From assembly GCF_905404315.1 (NCBI RefSeq), contig NC_066265.1, positions 24,328,501 through 24,392,500 of the forward strand: a stretch of DNA of 64,000 bases. The letters run 5' to 3'. Shown here one piece after another: positions 23,745 to 34,372 of the stretch (position 1 is the first letter of the stretch; every line of letters begins with the position of its first letter). A program made the position numbers and the translations under genes. The stretch comes from Leptidea sinapis (taxonomy: Eukaryota > Arthropoda > Insecta > Lepidoptera > Pieridae). Below the pieces are notes generated by a model. That model was not told the DNA's origin, ran no database searches, and saw only the letters and a program-made list of their open reading frames with translations.

Positions 23745-24012
23745 CAAAATTGATTCCTTTAGAATTCTTTTTAATGTCATTTCTAATATACTACATACCA
23801 CTACCGCTTCGAAAACAAATGGCTCTCCGAAAGAGAAGAAGCGGTGCAAGAAACTCTCCCAGCATTCTTTTTTTTTGCGCTCTATTTAATAAAAATATAT
23901 AATATTGTAATGTCATTGCTATTGCTATAAAATAATCATAATCTAGTCCCAGGCTGTCCGATCACTTAGATATTCAGCTGTGGAGTAATAGGACTTATGA
24001 CAGAGCCATTTT
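23745..24012 (+). repeat. Family D repeat
   Basis: AAAATTGATTCCTTTAGAATT, GAAGAAGCGGTGCAAGAAAC, ATAATCTAGTCCCAGGCTGT and GACAGAGCCATTTTTC. The two copies allow the unit to be defined; class unknown, perhaps a LINE 3' region. Confidence 0.7.
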
Positions 24013-25051
24013 TCAATAAAACACTTGTTTTAGGGATGAAAAGCTTATAAAGCTCACAATTAGAAAGCTAAAATCATCCCCTCCACCACGTTTAAGTACA
24101 CTTGGATGTTATAATGACAAATGAATGCGTTATAAGCTAGAATGCTGACACAGAGAATTGTTATTAAAGCTCATACGGGTATAAAGATAGTGAGGCCTTA
24201 AAAACGTAAACACAAACGCATCCATGCTCATCATGAAATGATTCGCAGTCATCGCTTTGAGTTTCTGAGCGCCGCAATCTCTGCCTACTGTAACCATGAT
24301 TTCCACACTTTCTGGGATACTGCTTGCGTACAGATAAAATATAATGCTGTAGCAGTCAAATATTGCCATTTTAGCAGACCAGTTGTTTTTGAATTTTATG
24401 ATAATTTTGTAAAACACTATTTTACAACATATTGACGCTTTTGGATGTAATAAATTGTCAATTAAGTATAGTTTTGAAACTCGTACAGTTGCTTAAAAAT
24501 AATTATTATTAACACCTTGTAAATTTCAACAAAATACAGTAGTCAATAAGTAATTTATAAAGTATATTAAAAAAACTTTATTATTGCATGCATTAAAAAG
24601 CATAACGCATAAGTTCATAATAAGCAAATATATGTGAAATGATTTTTTTTATAATTATTCTTGATGAAAAGTGTGCTTTGGGTTGAACTTATGACCGTTG
24701 CCAATACTTTAAATAAAAAAATATAAAAATAAAAATTATTTTTTGTGAAACTCTAAACTCGTGGACTTACGAGCCCACTCTCGAAACATCACGATACAGG
24801 TCGAAACTCAGAATGTAGTCGTTATACGCGCACACAAAAGGATTACTCATTGGCTCTACCGATTAACTAGCCAATAGTCTGGGGTTCATGCGTATTTCAA
24901 GCCATTTCAGTTCGCATTACGAACATATGTTTACTATTTGCAATCTGCGCACTAATCTAAATAGCTAAAACTGGAGCGACTTTAATTTTAAGTAATGTAG
25001 CCATTATTTTTAAAATAATATCCCTCAATTCTGGCATTACTTAATTAAATT
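24013..25051. other. No gene or repeat recognised
   Basis: Opposed frames near 24130-24435 overlap each other and neither looks coding. Confidence 0.55.
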
Positions 25052-25305
25052 TGTAACAAAAATTTATGAACGATGCGGAACCCGTGGCCTCTCGGGTTCT
25101 ATCCGAGCGCTCTTCCAACCGAGCTAAACGTTCGAGTGACGTATGGTTCGTAAATTTTGGTATTTCTTGTTCAACTCTCAGGTTGTGGGTTCATCTACAG
25201 GATCTATTTTACAGTTGATAGCCCGCTCAACCCCAATAATTGCATACTAAGAAATCGACTGGAGATGTCGCTCTTTCAAATGTAAACAATTTGTTGGTAC
25301 CCTAC
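25052..25305 (-). mobile_element. SINE-2 copy, reversed
   Basis: Contains the reversed head (CTCTTCCAACCGAGCTAAACG), TTGTTCAACTCTCAGGTTGTG, CATCTACAGGATCTATTTTAC, GATAGCCCGCTCAACCCC and GAGATGTCGCTCTTTCAAATG, in the same order as at 37408. Confidence 0.75.
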
Positions 25306-25449
25306 CAACTTACCTAGTTATCTGCCTATCATTTTCAGTATAAGATATTTTTTTTAATTTGATAACTTAAGCCTGCAAAACCTTAAAAAATAGCATTAGC
25401 AGATCATCAGAAGTGTCCACGAACACTTTCTATTAATCTTAGTTGTAGT

Positions 25450-25696
25450 AATTTAAACTGGTATACCTGCCTACTGAGCTGGAAGTCCCGGGGTTGAATC
25501 CCGGTAGTTGCATACATTTATATGATGAATATGAATGTTTGTTTCCGAGTCATGGCTGTTTATAAGTATTTATATATGTTTCAGTGAGTATATTATATTA
25601 AATATATCGTTGTCTTGGGTACAAGACCCATAGTACAGGTTATGCCAAGTTTGGGGCAAGAAAATTGATGTAAAATTGTGTCAATATTTATTTATT
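25450..25696 (+). mobile_element. SINE-1 copy with eroded head
   Basis: CTGCCTACTGAGCTGGAAG, GTCCCGGGGTTGAATCCCGG, CCGAGTCATGGCTGTTTATA and TTTGGGGCAAGAAAATTG are present. The A-box part is diverged. Confidence 0.8.
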
Positions 25697-25912
25697 TTTA
25701 ATACACATTTGATAACACAAGTGTTTCAACGAGTATTGAATAATAAATGAACCGTGGACCTAATATTGAATTCAGCACAAAAAGCTATCGATGCGATGCG
25801 TCAAATGTCGGCACTTCACATATATGGTAAATTAAAACTGACATCACAATAAATATATTTATATGCTGACGGTACAATACTCTCATTATCTATATTATAT
25901 ATATTTATATTA

Positions 25913-25933
25913 TTTTCTTTCTTACAGGTACGT
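25913..25933 (+). promoter_or_regulatory. Candidate recursive (zero-nucleotide) splice site
   Basis: A pyrimidine tract TTTTCTTTCTTACAG ends at 25927 and is followed at once by GTACGT, a usable donor. This matches the known form of ratchet points in long insect introns, an acceptor fused to a donor. It lies about 19 kb after the putative first donor and 26.4 kb before the small exon, on the same strand. Chance AG|GT junctions occur, but few in this window have such a tract. Confidence 0.35.
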
Positions 25934-26231
25934 ACGATTGAACAGATTCGTGTATTTACATTAATTATAATTTGCGAATTTGTTTTATTAGCTTTTAAGA
26001 TAAATTCTACAACTACGCTTAGATGTTACAAGACTTTACCAGATGTTTCATTAATTAAATCAGAAAGCGAGCTTTCATACAACTTTCGAACTATTGAACT
26101 TTGTGCGAATGAACTTATGTCAAAGTGAATAGATTAATGAAAGATTACATTGAACTCCTTGCGTGTAAACTGTCATTTTAACAATATTTATTAGTGTTAG
26201 AAAATATAGCAATTATTATGAATTGCGACTT

Positions 26232-26640
26232 CATTTTGAGTCTGACAAACATCAATTTAAGTTACATTTCCTGGCAAAGTATTGCTTACCAACATTGGAG
26301 ACGATGTTTGCATATTTTTATAAAAAAAAACAAGCATTTTGAGTCTGACAAACATCAATTTAAGTTACAATTCCTGGCAAAGTATTGCATACCAACATTG
26401 GAGACGATGTTTTGCATATTTTTATAAAAAAAAAACAAGCATTTTGAGTCTGACAAACATCAATTTGAGTTATAATTCCTGGCAAAGTATTGCATACTAA
26501 CATTGAAGACAATGTTTGCATATTTTTATAAAAAAAAACAAGCATTTTGAGTCTGACAAACATCAATTTAAGTTACAATTCCTGGCAAAGTATTGCATAC
26601 CAACATTGGAGACGATGTTTGCCTATTTTTATAAAAAAAA
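26232..26640 (+). repeat. Tandem array of four 103-105 bp units
   Basis: CATTTTGAGTCTGACAAACA starts at 26232, 26335, 26440 and 26543, giving periods of 103, 105 and 103. Each unit holds CCTGGCAAAGTATTGC, CAACATTGGAGACGATG and an A run of variable length. The short frames on both strands are by-products of the repeat. Confidence 0.92.
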
Positions 26641-26971
26641 CACGTATAATACATGACTTACTTGCGACCAGGTGACCTAATTAATAAATTTATTGTAATG
26701 AAACATTATTAAATTTTGTTAAGAAATAGAAATAGTAGTTTTATTAATAAAAAAATTTTTAGATAGTAGCTCTGGCTTTTTTTTGGCCGTTCGTCTCAAG
26801 CCTGAGCCATCAATTTTCGAATGGGTTAGTAGTAGCTTTTCACGTACATTAAGTAGTTTATATAAAATCTATTATCAATTAAATTTTGTAAACTATTTGA
26901 ATTAAACTTTTCGTTATTTAAATTAAATTTAAATAAATACTTTGATAATACACTATTCTTCATGTGATAGA

Positions 26972-27055
26972 AAGTTCGAGCGCTCTTCCACTGGGCCGTT
27001 TGAGTGACGTATCGTTGACAAATGTCTTGTTCAACTCTCAGGTTGTGGCTTACAA
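26972..27055 (-). mobile_element. SINE-2 fragment
   Basis: GAGCGCTCTTCCACTGGGCC, GAGTGACGTATCGTTGAC and TTGTTCAACTCTCAGGTTGTGG match SINE-2 in reverse. Truncated on both sides. Confidence 0.65.
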
Positions 27056-27525
27056 TTTAAAAATTACAAATTGTTTACTTACATGTGTTTTAGCTGACCT
27101 ATTTATTTAAATGTAACATGTAGTCAATATCAAATTTGAATAGTAGTCTCCGGGCATGATTATTCGCAAGCTCTGAAAGGGTTGAACAAATAGAAAAGCT
27201 TTTAGAAACAACCCGAGGGTCTGAGTTGAATCGAGATGCAACCGATCCACAGACTGAATATCCTTCAGTCTCTTTAAATTTGAATAACAGTGATTTCTAT
27301 TGTAGAGATAAGAATTAAATGGTGTCACTGAATACAGAAAACTTTGCACTTTTTTGTAAACAAACTTTGTAACAGTGTCAAGTTCTCGTGTATTGATGAC
27401 TCCATTTTGAGATATTTAATAAAAAAAAACAATTCGTCATTTCGAATAGAATTTATTTACTGCTGAGAGTAAAATAAATAAAGATATAATATAACATAAA
27501 TTTTACATATATAAGTTATTATGTG

Positions 27526-27791
27526 CAAATAAAGTTGGTATAAAGAAGGTATAAAGTTATACCTTAGAATAAATCAAGAATATACAAAATGTTGACTATA
27601 TCACTGACAACACTGTCAATACAATGATATTTCTGAAGTTTTCCGAACGTCAAGCAGTCTTGGGAATATACAAGGGATACTTTATACGTCCGAATAAACC
27701 AATCATAAGCAAAATGTCTATTTGTCAACATTTTGCTTATTCTTGGCTTATTCTCGGTTATAACTTTATACCAAGTTTATTTGTAAGGCCG
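27526..27791. mobile_element. MITE I, second copy
   Basis: Same family in opposite orientation: CAAATAAAGTTGGTATAAAG on the left (terminal bases lost) and CCAAGTTTATTTGTAAGGCC on the right. Shares ACACTGTCAATACAATGATA. The 65-codon frame across it is spurious. Confidence 0.7.
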
Positions 27792-27797
27792 ATAACG

Positions 27798-28349
27798 TTT
27801 AGGATCCCGACGGAATTATAGTAGAGAGATCGTTATTTGTATGTAATATCAAATAGTTTGTATCTGTCCCAGGTGGTGTGTGTTGGCCGTACAAACTGCA
27901 CAAGTTTTACTAATATACAGCCTTAAATGATGACAGCAGCGCCGCCGAGCAGTCTACAAGCTTCTTGTATATCGACTTTACGTACCGACTCCGAATAAGC
28001 TTTTAAACTTTTCAACTCGACCAATTTATATCATAAGAATATCCATTTTAAATCTACATAAATATTAAATTTTATTTACTTACTTTAGTACAGGCTTCTT
28101 TGAAGTTTTCAATTGAATAAATGTCGCGTAGAATTTTTGTTGAAATTTAAGATTTAAACTTAACAATTTTTTATTGAAAGGAGAACATAAATGTCGTCAT
28201 CGTGTTTGGAAGATTTATTAAAATTTTTCTTTAAATAGCGTTATGGAGCTTAAGACTTTAAGGCTCATATTTTCACTGCTATTTCCAAATTGATACTGGC
28301 ATTTTAACAGTATTTACCAATGCTAGACAATATAAACAGATACACAGTA
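27798..28349. other. No gene recognised
   Basis: AT-rich. GGCATTTTAACAGTATTTAC and TAGACAATATAAACAGATA near 28300 echo 26172-26205, an undefined repeat. Confidence 0.5.
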
Positions 28350-28488
28350 AAAAAGCGGGTACTTTTTCCTTAAAGGCCTGAAACGGTTCTGTGATTCCTC
28401 TGGTGTTGCAAGAGAATGTGGTTGGCGGTGATCACTTAACACCAGGTGACCCTTATCTCGTTTGTTTTCCTTTTCCATAAAAAAATAA
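28350..28488 (+). mobile_element. 3'-terminal fragment of the CR1/Jockey-like LINE
   Basis: It begins near GCGGGTACTTTTTCCTTAAA, carries the conserved block CTGTGATTCCTCTGGTGTTG and GGTGATCACTTAACACCAGG, and ends in TTCCATAAAAAAA. It lies about 500 bp upstream of a longer copy in the same orientation. Confidence 0.75.
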
Positions 28489-28984
28489 GGAACCGCAGAC
28501 TTATTACTTAATTAGTCTTTCAATTTTTAATTGCTTTTACCTTTGTTTGAGTTGATTTGTTAATAAAATGAAAGATTTACAAATCCGAAAACTTGTAGAT
28601 GGAACTCTACAAAACTCGCCCTCGTTTCTGTAACCTCTTAATTGCGACCCCATTTTTTACTCGTGCTAAATTTCAACGTAATCGGTCGGACAGTTCCGGA
28701 AATATCTTACACTGACGAGTTGGAGAAAATGCTTTTATATAGGAATGATAGGGAAAAAGGGGATTAAATGGTATTAACTTTTGAATTCTTAACGGTTTTT
28801 ACTTTAAGCTAGTTGATAAATTGTGCTGTTAATTGTGATGTAGCTACAGATGAATTTTTGTTGTTTTTAGCTCTCATAAGGCACTAATATGTTTAAAGTT
28901 TTCCTTTTTATTTAATATTAATGATCGAAATACTTAATATTTCAAGTTTAAAGTCAAAAGTCATAATATTTTTTTATAGGCTTT

Positions 28985-29466
28985 TGGCCTCGGAGTATAA
29001 TGTCAATGAGATTGCATTTAGAGAACCGGGGACCCAGTGCTATGTGAACGGCTGGATCACTTGGCGTTGCGTAGAGATGTCGCTTTATTGTGTCTCTTCT
29101 ACCGCATTTATCACGGGGAGAGTGCCGAAGAGCTGTTTAAGCTGATTCCTGCCGCCGAATTCCACTTTCGCACACGCCACAAGATAGGATATCATCCCCA
29201 CCATCTGGATGTGTGACAGTCCTCCACAGTGCGGTTTTCAAGGAGCTTTCTTCCACGTACTACAAAGCTGTGAAATGAGCTCCCTTGTGCGGTGTTTCCG
29301 GGATGATACGACATGGGTACCTTAAAAAGAAGCGCGTACACCTTCCTTGAAGGCCGGCAAAGCTCCTGTGATTCCTCTGGAGTTGCAAGAGATTGTGGGC
29401 GGCGGTGATCCCTTAACACCAGGTGACCCGTTCGCTCGTTTGTCCTCCTATTCCATAAAAAAAGAG
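28985..29466 (+). pseudogene. LINE reverse transcriptase C-terminal relic with 3' end (CR1/Jockey-type)
   Basis: One + strand frame from about 28990 to 29440 reads as the C-terminal part of a non-LTR reverse transcriptase. It shows the block LCLFYRIYHGESAEELF, then HPHHLDV, then SRSFLPRTTKL, then ELPCAVFPG, and ends near ARDCGRR. After the coding relic come the conserved 3' tail (GGTGATCCCTTAACACCAGG) and TTCCATAAAAAAA. Stops interrupt it: the Trp codons expected after HLDV and after TTKL are TGA, a further TGA follows FPG, and TAG occurs in the upstream part. The 5' end is truncated, as is usual for LINEs. Assignment to a CR1/Jockey-like clade is by recognition of the C-terminal motif, not by a tree. 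It is non-functional. Confidence 0.8.
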
Positions 29467-29475
29467 AAGAGAGAA

Positions 29476-29560
29476 TAATAATAATATTATTGAAATGATC
29501 TTGCCCCAAAGTAGGCATAGCATAGGCTGTACTACGGATGACAACAATATATTGCTATAT
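29476..29560 (-). mobile_element. SINE-1 tail fragment
   Basis: ATAATAATAATATTATTGAA and GATCTTGCCCCAAAGTAGGC form a reversed SINE-1 tail. It begins right after the poly(A) of the LINE at 28985-29466. The matching head may be the piece at 29840. Confidence 0.65.
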
Positions 29561-29839
29561 GGGTAGTCAAGGATGAGGATAATTAGAGAAATTCAAGCAA
29601 ACCTAAGCCATATAACACTAAAACCAAAGGCACTAAAATGATGTGACCCCACAGGTGACTGTAGACCATCAGATAGTAGTGATTTAGTAGTAATTGTAAT
29701 GGTGGACGTATAACGAATAAATATAGTGTATTTCAATGTAGGATTCAGAGATTAAAACTTATTATTATATTTAAACTAAAAACTTTTTTAGATTTATAAT
29801 TTTAGTATTGATTAAAACTCTTGAGCTGGCTCTTTTCAG

Positions 29840-29945
29840 TATTGTTGGTACCCATCTTGCTCCCCTCCCATTCCTGGGATTCGAAGCTGGTACCTCTAGC
29901 TGAGTAGGCAAAAACACTAACCAATATATGGTTCGTCAAATAATC
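29840..29945 (-). mobile_element. SINE-1 head fragment
   Basis: CCTGGGATTCGAAGCTGGTACC, CTAGCTGAGTAGGC and ACACTAACCAATATATGG are a reversed tRNA-like head. It is separated by about 280 bp of unrecognised sequence from a tail in the same orientation, as if one copy were split. Confidence 0.55.
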
Positions 29946-30369
29946 AAAAAATCTATAAGAACTGACTACGTTTAAAAATATTTTAAAAGACAATCCGACA
30001 AAGTTTGTATAAATGCCTCTGTGTAATTGATACTCCAATAAAAGTTAGATAAATGCAAAAGATTGGTATCGTGAAAAAACAATGCTATAATAAAAGTGTG
30101 GCATGAAGCGAGCATTAATTGTCACAGGTGTCGATTACCGCCGCCGCCCTCACACACGCATTTCAACGATTGCTTTTACTGTTTTATATAACTGCAATGC
30201 TGAAGACCATCATAACAATTTATTGAGTATGCGGCATACCTAATCTTGCATCAGTGGTGGTTTCAATGTATAAAGCTGATTTGGATAGAAGTGATGGAAA
30301 TTTCCACGTGCGCGTATCTACGATCTGATCCTGGATGTATTAAAAGAGATCAGGTCAAAAGTACCATAA

Positions 30370-30800
30370 ATAAATACTCTTGGGTGTCACGAGTTATCCT
30401 GCCTAAAATCGGCAGACTGTATCAGTCGTCACATCAGCATTAATGAAGTCATCCACAGGGCATTTGCCGCTTAAGATACCAGCTATTTTAGAGCCAAATG
30501 ACCCGCCGCGACGGCAAGCGTCCTGATGGAATGACGCTGGTGGCTTGGGCACGGGGAAGGGCGCTGGTGTGGGACCCAACTTGTGTCGACACTGTGGTTC
30601 CTTCTCATATCCAAGTTACGTCAGTTGGTGCTGGGGTTGCTGTTTCGACTGCCGAAGACAGCAAGCGTCGCAAATACCGGCATATTTGCAGTTGCAGGCA
30701 TATTCTCAGTGAGTCATACATATTTGTTCCGTTTATATTATTTCAAGACTGTGGTCTTGAAATAGAGTCCTTCATCTCTACTTACCTACTTATTCTAGTG
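30370..30800 (+). pseudogene. Frameshifted retroelement-type relic with RPDG and WDPTC motifs
   Basis: Three successive frames give one recognisable domain. From about 30382 it reads GCHELSCLKSADCISRHISI and NEVIHRAFAA, then IPAILEPN, then (30498 on) RRDGKRPDGMTLVAWARGR, LVWDPTCVDTVVPSHI, AEDSKRRKY and SYIFVPF. I recall this order from uncharacterised animal proteins that often carry reverse transcriptase upstream. The RPDG...WDxTC...K spacing suggests a PD-(D/E)XK-like nuclease fold, which is inference. Two frameshifts and an in-frame stop break it. No reverse transcriptase is visible next to it. Confidence 0.6.
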
Positions 30801-31019
30801 GGCAAGTTCTGATTGTATATCATTTATGATGCACCACGGATTTATATTGTTTTATGTGTGTGTAATGTGCCGAATAATTGAATAAAAATGAATATATGAA
30901 GCCTCGGTTCAAAGTGTGTAATGAAATATATCCAACTACTGGCGGTAATGTAGAAGAATTATACTTAATATGGAATTATAGAAAAGTAGATCTTACGACT
31001 TCTCTGAACGATGGTCTTC

Positions 31020-31070
31020 ACCATCCTTGCAACACCAGAAGAATAATTAGAGCATTGCCTTTCAATACAA
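31020..31070 (-). mobile_element. Very decayed LINE 3' scrap
   Basis: CCTTGCAACACCAGAAGAAT followed by AGAGCATTGCCTTTCAA resembles the reversed tail of the same LINE. Short and diverged. Confidence 0.35.
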
Positions 31071-31408
31071 AGAGAACCTATACGTTTTTTAAGATAACAT
31101 TTGTCATATTAACCCAATTAGATACATAATTGGGTTATTAATACTTGATTTTCCAATAAAATTTAATATAATATATGTGACAGTCTACGCCATACGTCAG
31201 TTTAGACTTCCAGCTTATGGGGACGCTTTAATCAATGGTTCGTTGATAGAAAGTGTCAAATCAATATAAAATTATCTTTATTCAAGGCGTTCAAAAGAAC
31301 AGAAATAGATCAAACGCACAAATCGCAACCCACACAGTAACATTAATATGTCGGTAACGTAACCTTGATGTATTTGAGATTGCAATTAAAAAACGGGCCT
31401 TTTAAGAT

Positions 31409-31669
31409 TTTTTTTATGACAATAAGGGACCAGACGAGTTGGACGTTCAGCTGATGGTAATTGGTATACCCTGCCCATTGCAATGCAGTGCCGCTCAGGT
31501 TTCTAGAAAAACCCAAAAATTCTGGGCGGCTCTACAGTTGCGTTCGTCACCTTGACGCATAAAATGTTAGGTGTCTTGCTTACACATTACTGCTTCACGG
31601 CAGAAAAAGGAGCCGTTGTGGTACCCATAATCTAGCCGACATCCTGCGCAAAGGAGCCTGCCTCTGGTA
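31409..31669 (-). repeat. Family A copy with deletion, reversed
   Basis: TATGACAATAAGGGACCAGA, GCAGTGCCGCTCAGGTTTCT and CACGGCAGAAAAAGGAGCCG. The central CATTTGCCCAGTAATTTCAC part is lost. Confidence 0.85.
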
Positions 31670-32548
31670 AAAAATACATTGATTGATGTTTAATAAGCCA
31701 CAAACAATTTTTTGTTAAAAAATTTACTGAATACTTTCGAATATTACCCAAGGTTAGATACATGATTACCTAAAGCTTGCCCCAATATTTTTATTGATTG
31801 TAAGTAAAGCTAGCACAATATAATCAGCAGTTAATGCTATCAACGTCGGCGTGTGTGTCACTGAAAACTTGATAAAATCCAATGATAACATAACATGAGG
31901 CATATTGATTATACTAACATTTCAGTCCGTATTCACCGCTTTATGTCATGTATTGTTAATTTCTCTCTCGACATTTAATTTCAATACAGTATGGCCAATA
32001 TGGCGACAATAATTGATTTATGATATTATGATTACGGATTAATGAAAATTAAATCATTTTGACAATTTAAATGTTTTTCACGACCGTATGGAGTGTTATA
32101 CTTTCTAAACTGCGTTTAACATGCTTTATATTTGAAATACGTATAAGTAATTTAAAACTTTCACGATCACCTGTAAAGTAAGAGTCACACATTAAATACA
32201 GGAAAATAATGAATCGCTCTATTTTTGTTTTATATATTTTTATTTTTAACTAGTTATGACAAGAAGGATATCACAGATTTATTGCACTCAAGAATAAATA
32301 GTATTTTCTATAAGATTATCTCAGTGTTAGAATATTTATGTTTTTACCGTATCCCACTATTGATAAGCCTAATATTAATAATAAACAATAACCAATCAAC
32401 TATGGATCACATAGAGAATATTTGTACACGCGTTTTATTTATGTTACAGGTGTAAATAATGGCAGATGAAACTTACATATCTCTTCCTTATTTCCTAATA
32501 ATCATTAAATGTTTTACGTAAACAGACCAAGGTCAATATATTTATCTA
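31670..32548. other. No gene recognised
   Basis: AT-rich. TTATGTTACAG|GTGTAA at 32443-32459 looks like a splice junction but the following sequence has immediate stops. Confidence 0.5.
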
Positions 32549-32655
32549 AGATTTATATAGAGACTCTTGCTGCTAGATAACGATAACAAGCCAGGTTTTT
32601 TACTTTAGTGTGCGTGACAAGCTACGTCTTACACTCGCGATTTAGTTACTCGCGA
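32549..32655. mobile_element. MITE H, truncated by an insertion
   Basis: GTGTGCGTGACAAGCTACGTC and TTACACTCGCGATTTAG match MITE H, with a degenerate left end. The family G repeat starts where it breaks off. Confidence 0.55.
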
Positions 32656-33150
32656 ACTAGCTGACCCGACTAACTTTGTTCTGTACATAATAAATAAAAT
32701 TCTGTTTTGTATGAATTTGTCAATAATATTTCGTAACATCAACAATTATTTCGTAAAATATGCTCTTCTTGTTATAATGAAACTGTTTCACAGCAGAACT
32801 GTCAAACCGTGCGTCAATAAATTCTCTCATAGAACATATTATGTCCATACAAAAAAAAAATTGTAAAAAAAAATTATCGAAATCACATCGAAACAAAAAC
32901 AAATTAGGATATAATAGATAATTAGGAAATAAATTACACTGGATTTCTTGTTCTATATTCGATATATAATGAAAATGGTCATTGTTTGAGGCTCTTTTAC
33001 GCCTTAACCAATGATCGTATGACATGAAACTACCACCATTCGATGCGAAATTCATCCTACATGATTTATGACTATTTTTCGAATTTCAACGTTTCTTCCT
33101 ATTAAAATGCGCCCAGCGAAGCGCGCGGCAACGGCTATATATATATATGT
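32655..33150 (-). repeat. Family G-related repeat, long copy
   Basis: Starts CTAGCTGACCCGACTAACTT, includes the reverse of GACGCACGGTTTGACA and ends with AGCGAAGCGCGCGGCAACGG before TATATATATA. It interrupts a MITE H copy on its left. Confidence 0.65.
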
Positions 33151-33592
33151 CTATAAAGGTTACTCCATAATTAAAATAGTGCAGGAATGATCGTGGCACT
33201 GGAGTAGTTCGAGTGATATTGTGATCTGGTTAAACACGACTGTAAGTGCAAATTGAACATAGTCCACGTGAGCAGCCGGTTTCAAAGACCAGCTTGAGAA
33301 CTTCGCAAGATGTTTCTAGTATGCTCACTCATTGCTATATCTGGTTCAGTAATTGAAAACGGCATTGCTTGAATGGTGTGTTATTGAAAACTTGTATTTA
33401 GTTAATAAAATATGATACTAGTGTATCGCAGTTATGCGTATTTTAACTTTACATCAATTGAAAATAATATTTTTGTGTTTAGTTTTGGATGCGGCATTTT
33501 ACTAATCTATACAATCATTCAAACAGTGCAATTAAAATAAATATAATCTTTAGTACTAGCTTACAATTTTTTTTTAACTTTTAAATACTAGC

Positions 33593-34095
33593 TAACCCGA
33601 CAGACGCTGTCTGTCTGTTCTGTCAATAGGAAAAAAAATTATGTAAGTATTTGTAGAAAGTTTATTTTGAATTAATAAAATCATAAGTATTAGTATCGTA
33701 TTTTTAAACAGCTTTTACATTACCGCTTTATAATTGCCAATTTATAAAGTATTAAAATGGATATAGTATGTTATCCTTAAGATATAGACATATGCTATCA
33801 CTATACACTTATATAAGATATACAATGCCAACATACATTATTTTCTTATATCTCATAGTTCTTCGAAAAGTTCTTCAAAAGTTCCCAGGCGGCTTATTTT
33901 TTTCCATCACCTTCAACAAATATCGTTGATGTATACAAATATGTAAAAAAACTTTACAAATTATAAACTAAAACATTTTTCGATTATTATTATCGATCCA
34001 TTAGTAAAAACAGCATGAAAATAGGTGGAGTAGTTTCTGAGTTTATCGCGAACAGACAGACGCGGCTGAGGGATTTGTTTAAAATATGTAGTGAT
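33593..34095 (-). repeat. Family G-related repeat, diverged
   Basis: Starts CTAGCTAACCCGACAGACGC and ends near GAGTTTATCGCGAACAGACA, a block I know from the far end of such elements. Middle poorly matched. Confidence 0.5.
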
Positions 34096-34235
34096 TTTTA
34101 TTTATTTTACAATGAACTTATTGCCATTTTGCTGTTTAAAAGAGCGTTTATATTTGAAATTTATATATAGCAAAATTTTGTTATTTTATAACTAGTAATA
34201 ATCAATATAACCTGTAATTCCATTCTGTTTTGAAA

Positions 34236-34372
34236 AGAGCAACCTTAGAGTTTCTTGCTCGTTCTTCTCTAAGGAAATCTGCCTTCCGAACGAGCTGTAT
34301 GAAAAAATTACATATTTCAAGTGTAATGCCCACGAAATAAATAATTTTTGTTTGTTTGTTTGTTAATTTGTT
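34236..34372 (+). mobile_element. LINE 3'-end fragment (TTTCTTGCTCGTTCTTCTC type)
   Basis: GAGTTTCTTGCTCGTTCTTC, CTTCCGAACGAGCTGTATG and an A/T-rich end with GTTTGTTTGTTTGTT. A conserved 3' UTR block of a lepidopteran LINE. Confidence 0.55.

Noticed and set aside
26194..26566. Opposed frames of 77 and 68 codons
   Set aside because: Both are products of the tandem array, which keeps frames open by repetition.
26232..26640. CRISPR-like array
   Set aside because: Units are contiguous 103-105 bp tandem repeats without spacers, in a eukaryotic context.
32443..32470. TTACAG|GTGTAA as a recursive splice site
   Set aside because: The pyrimidine tract is poor and GTGTAA is a weak donor.
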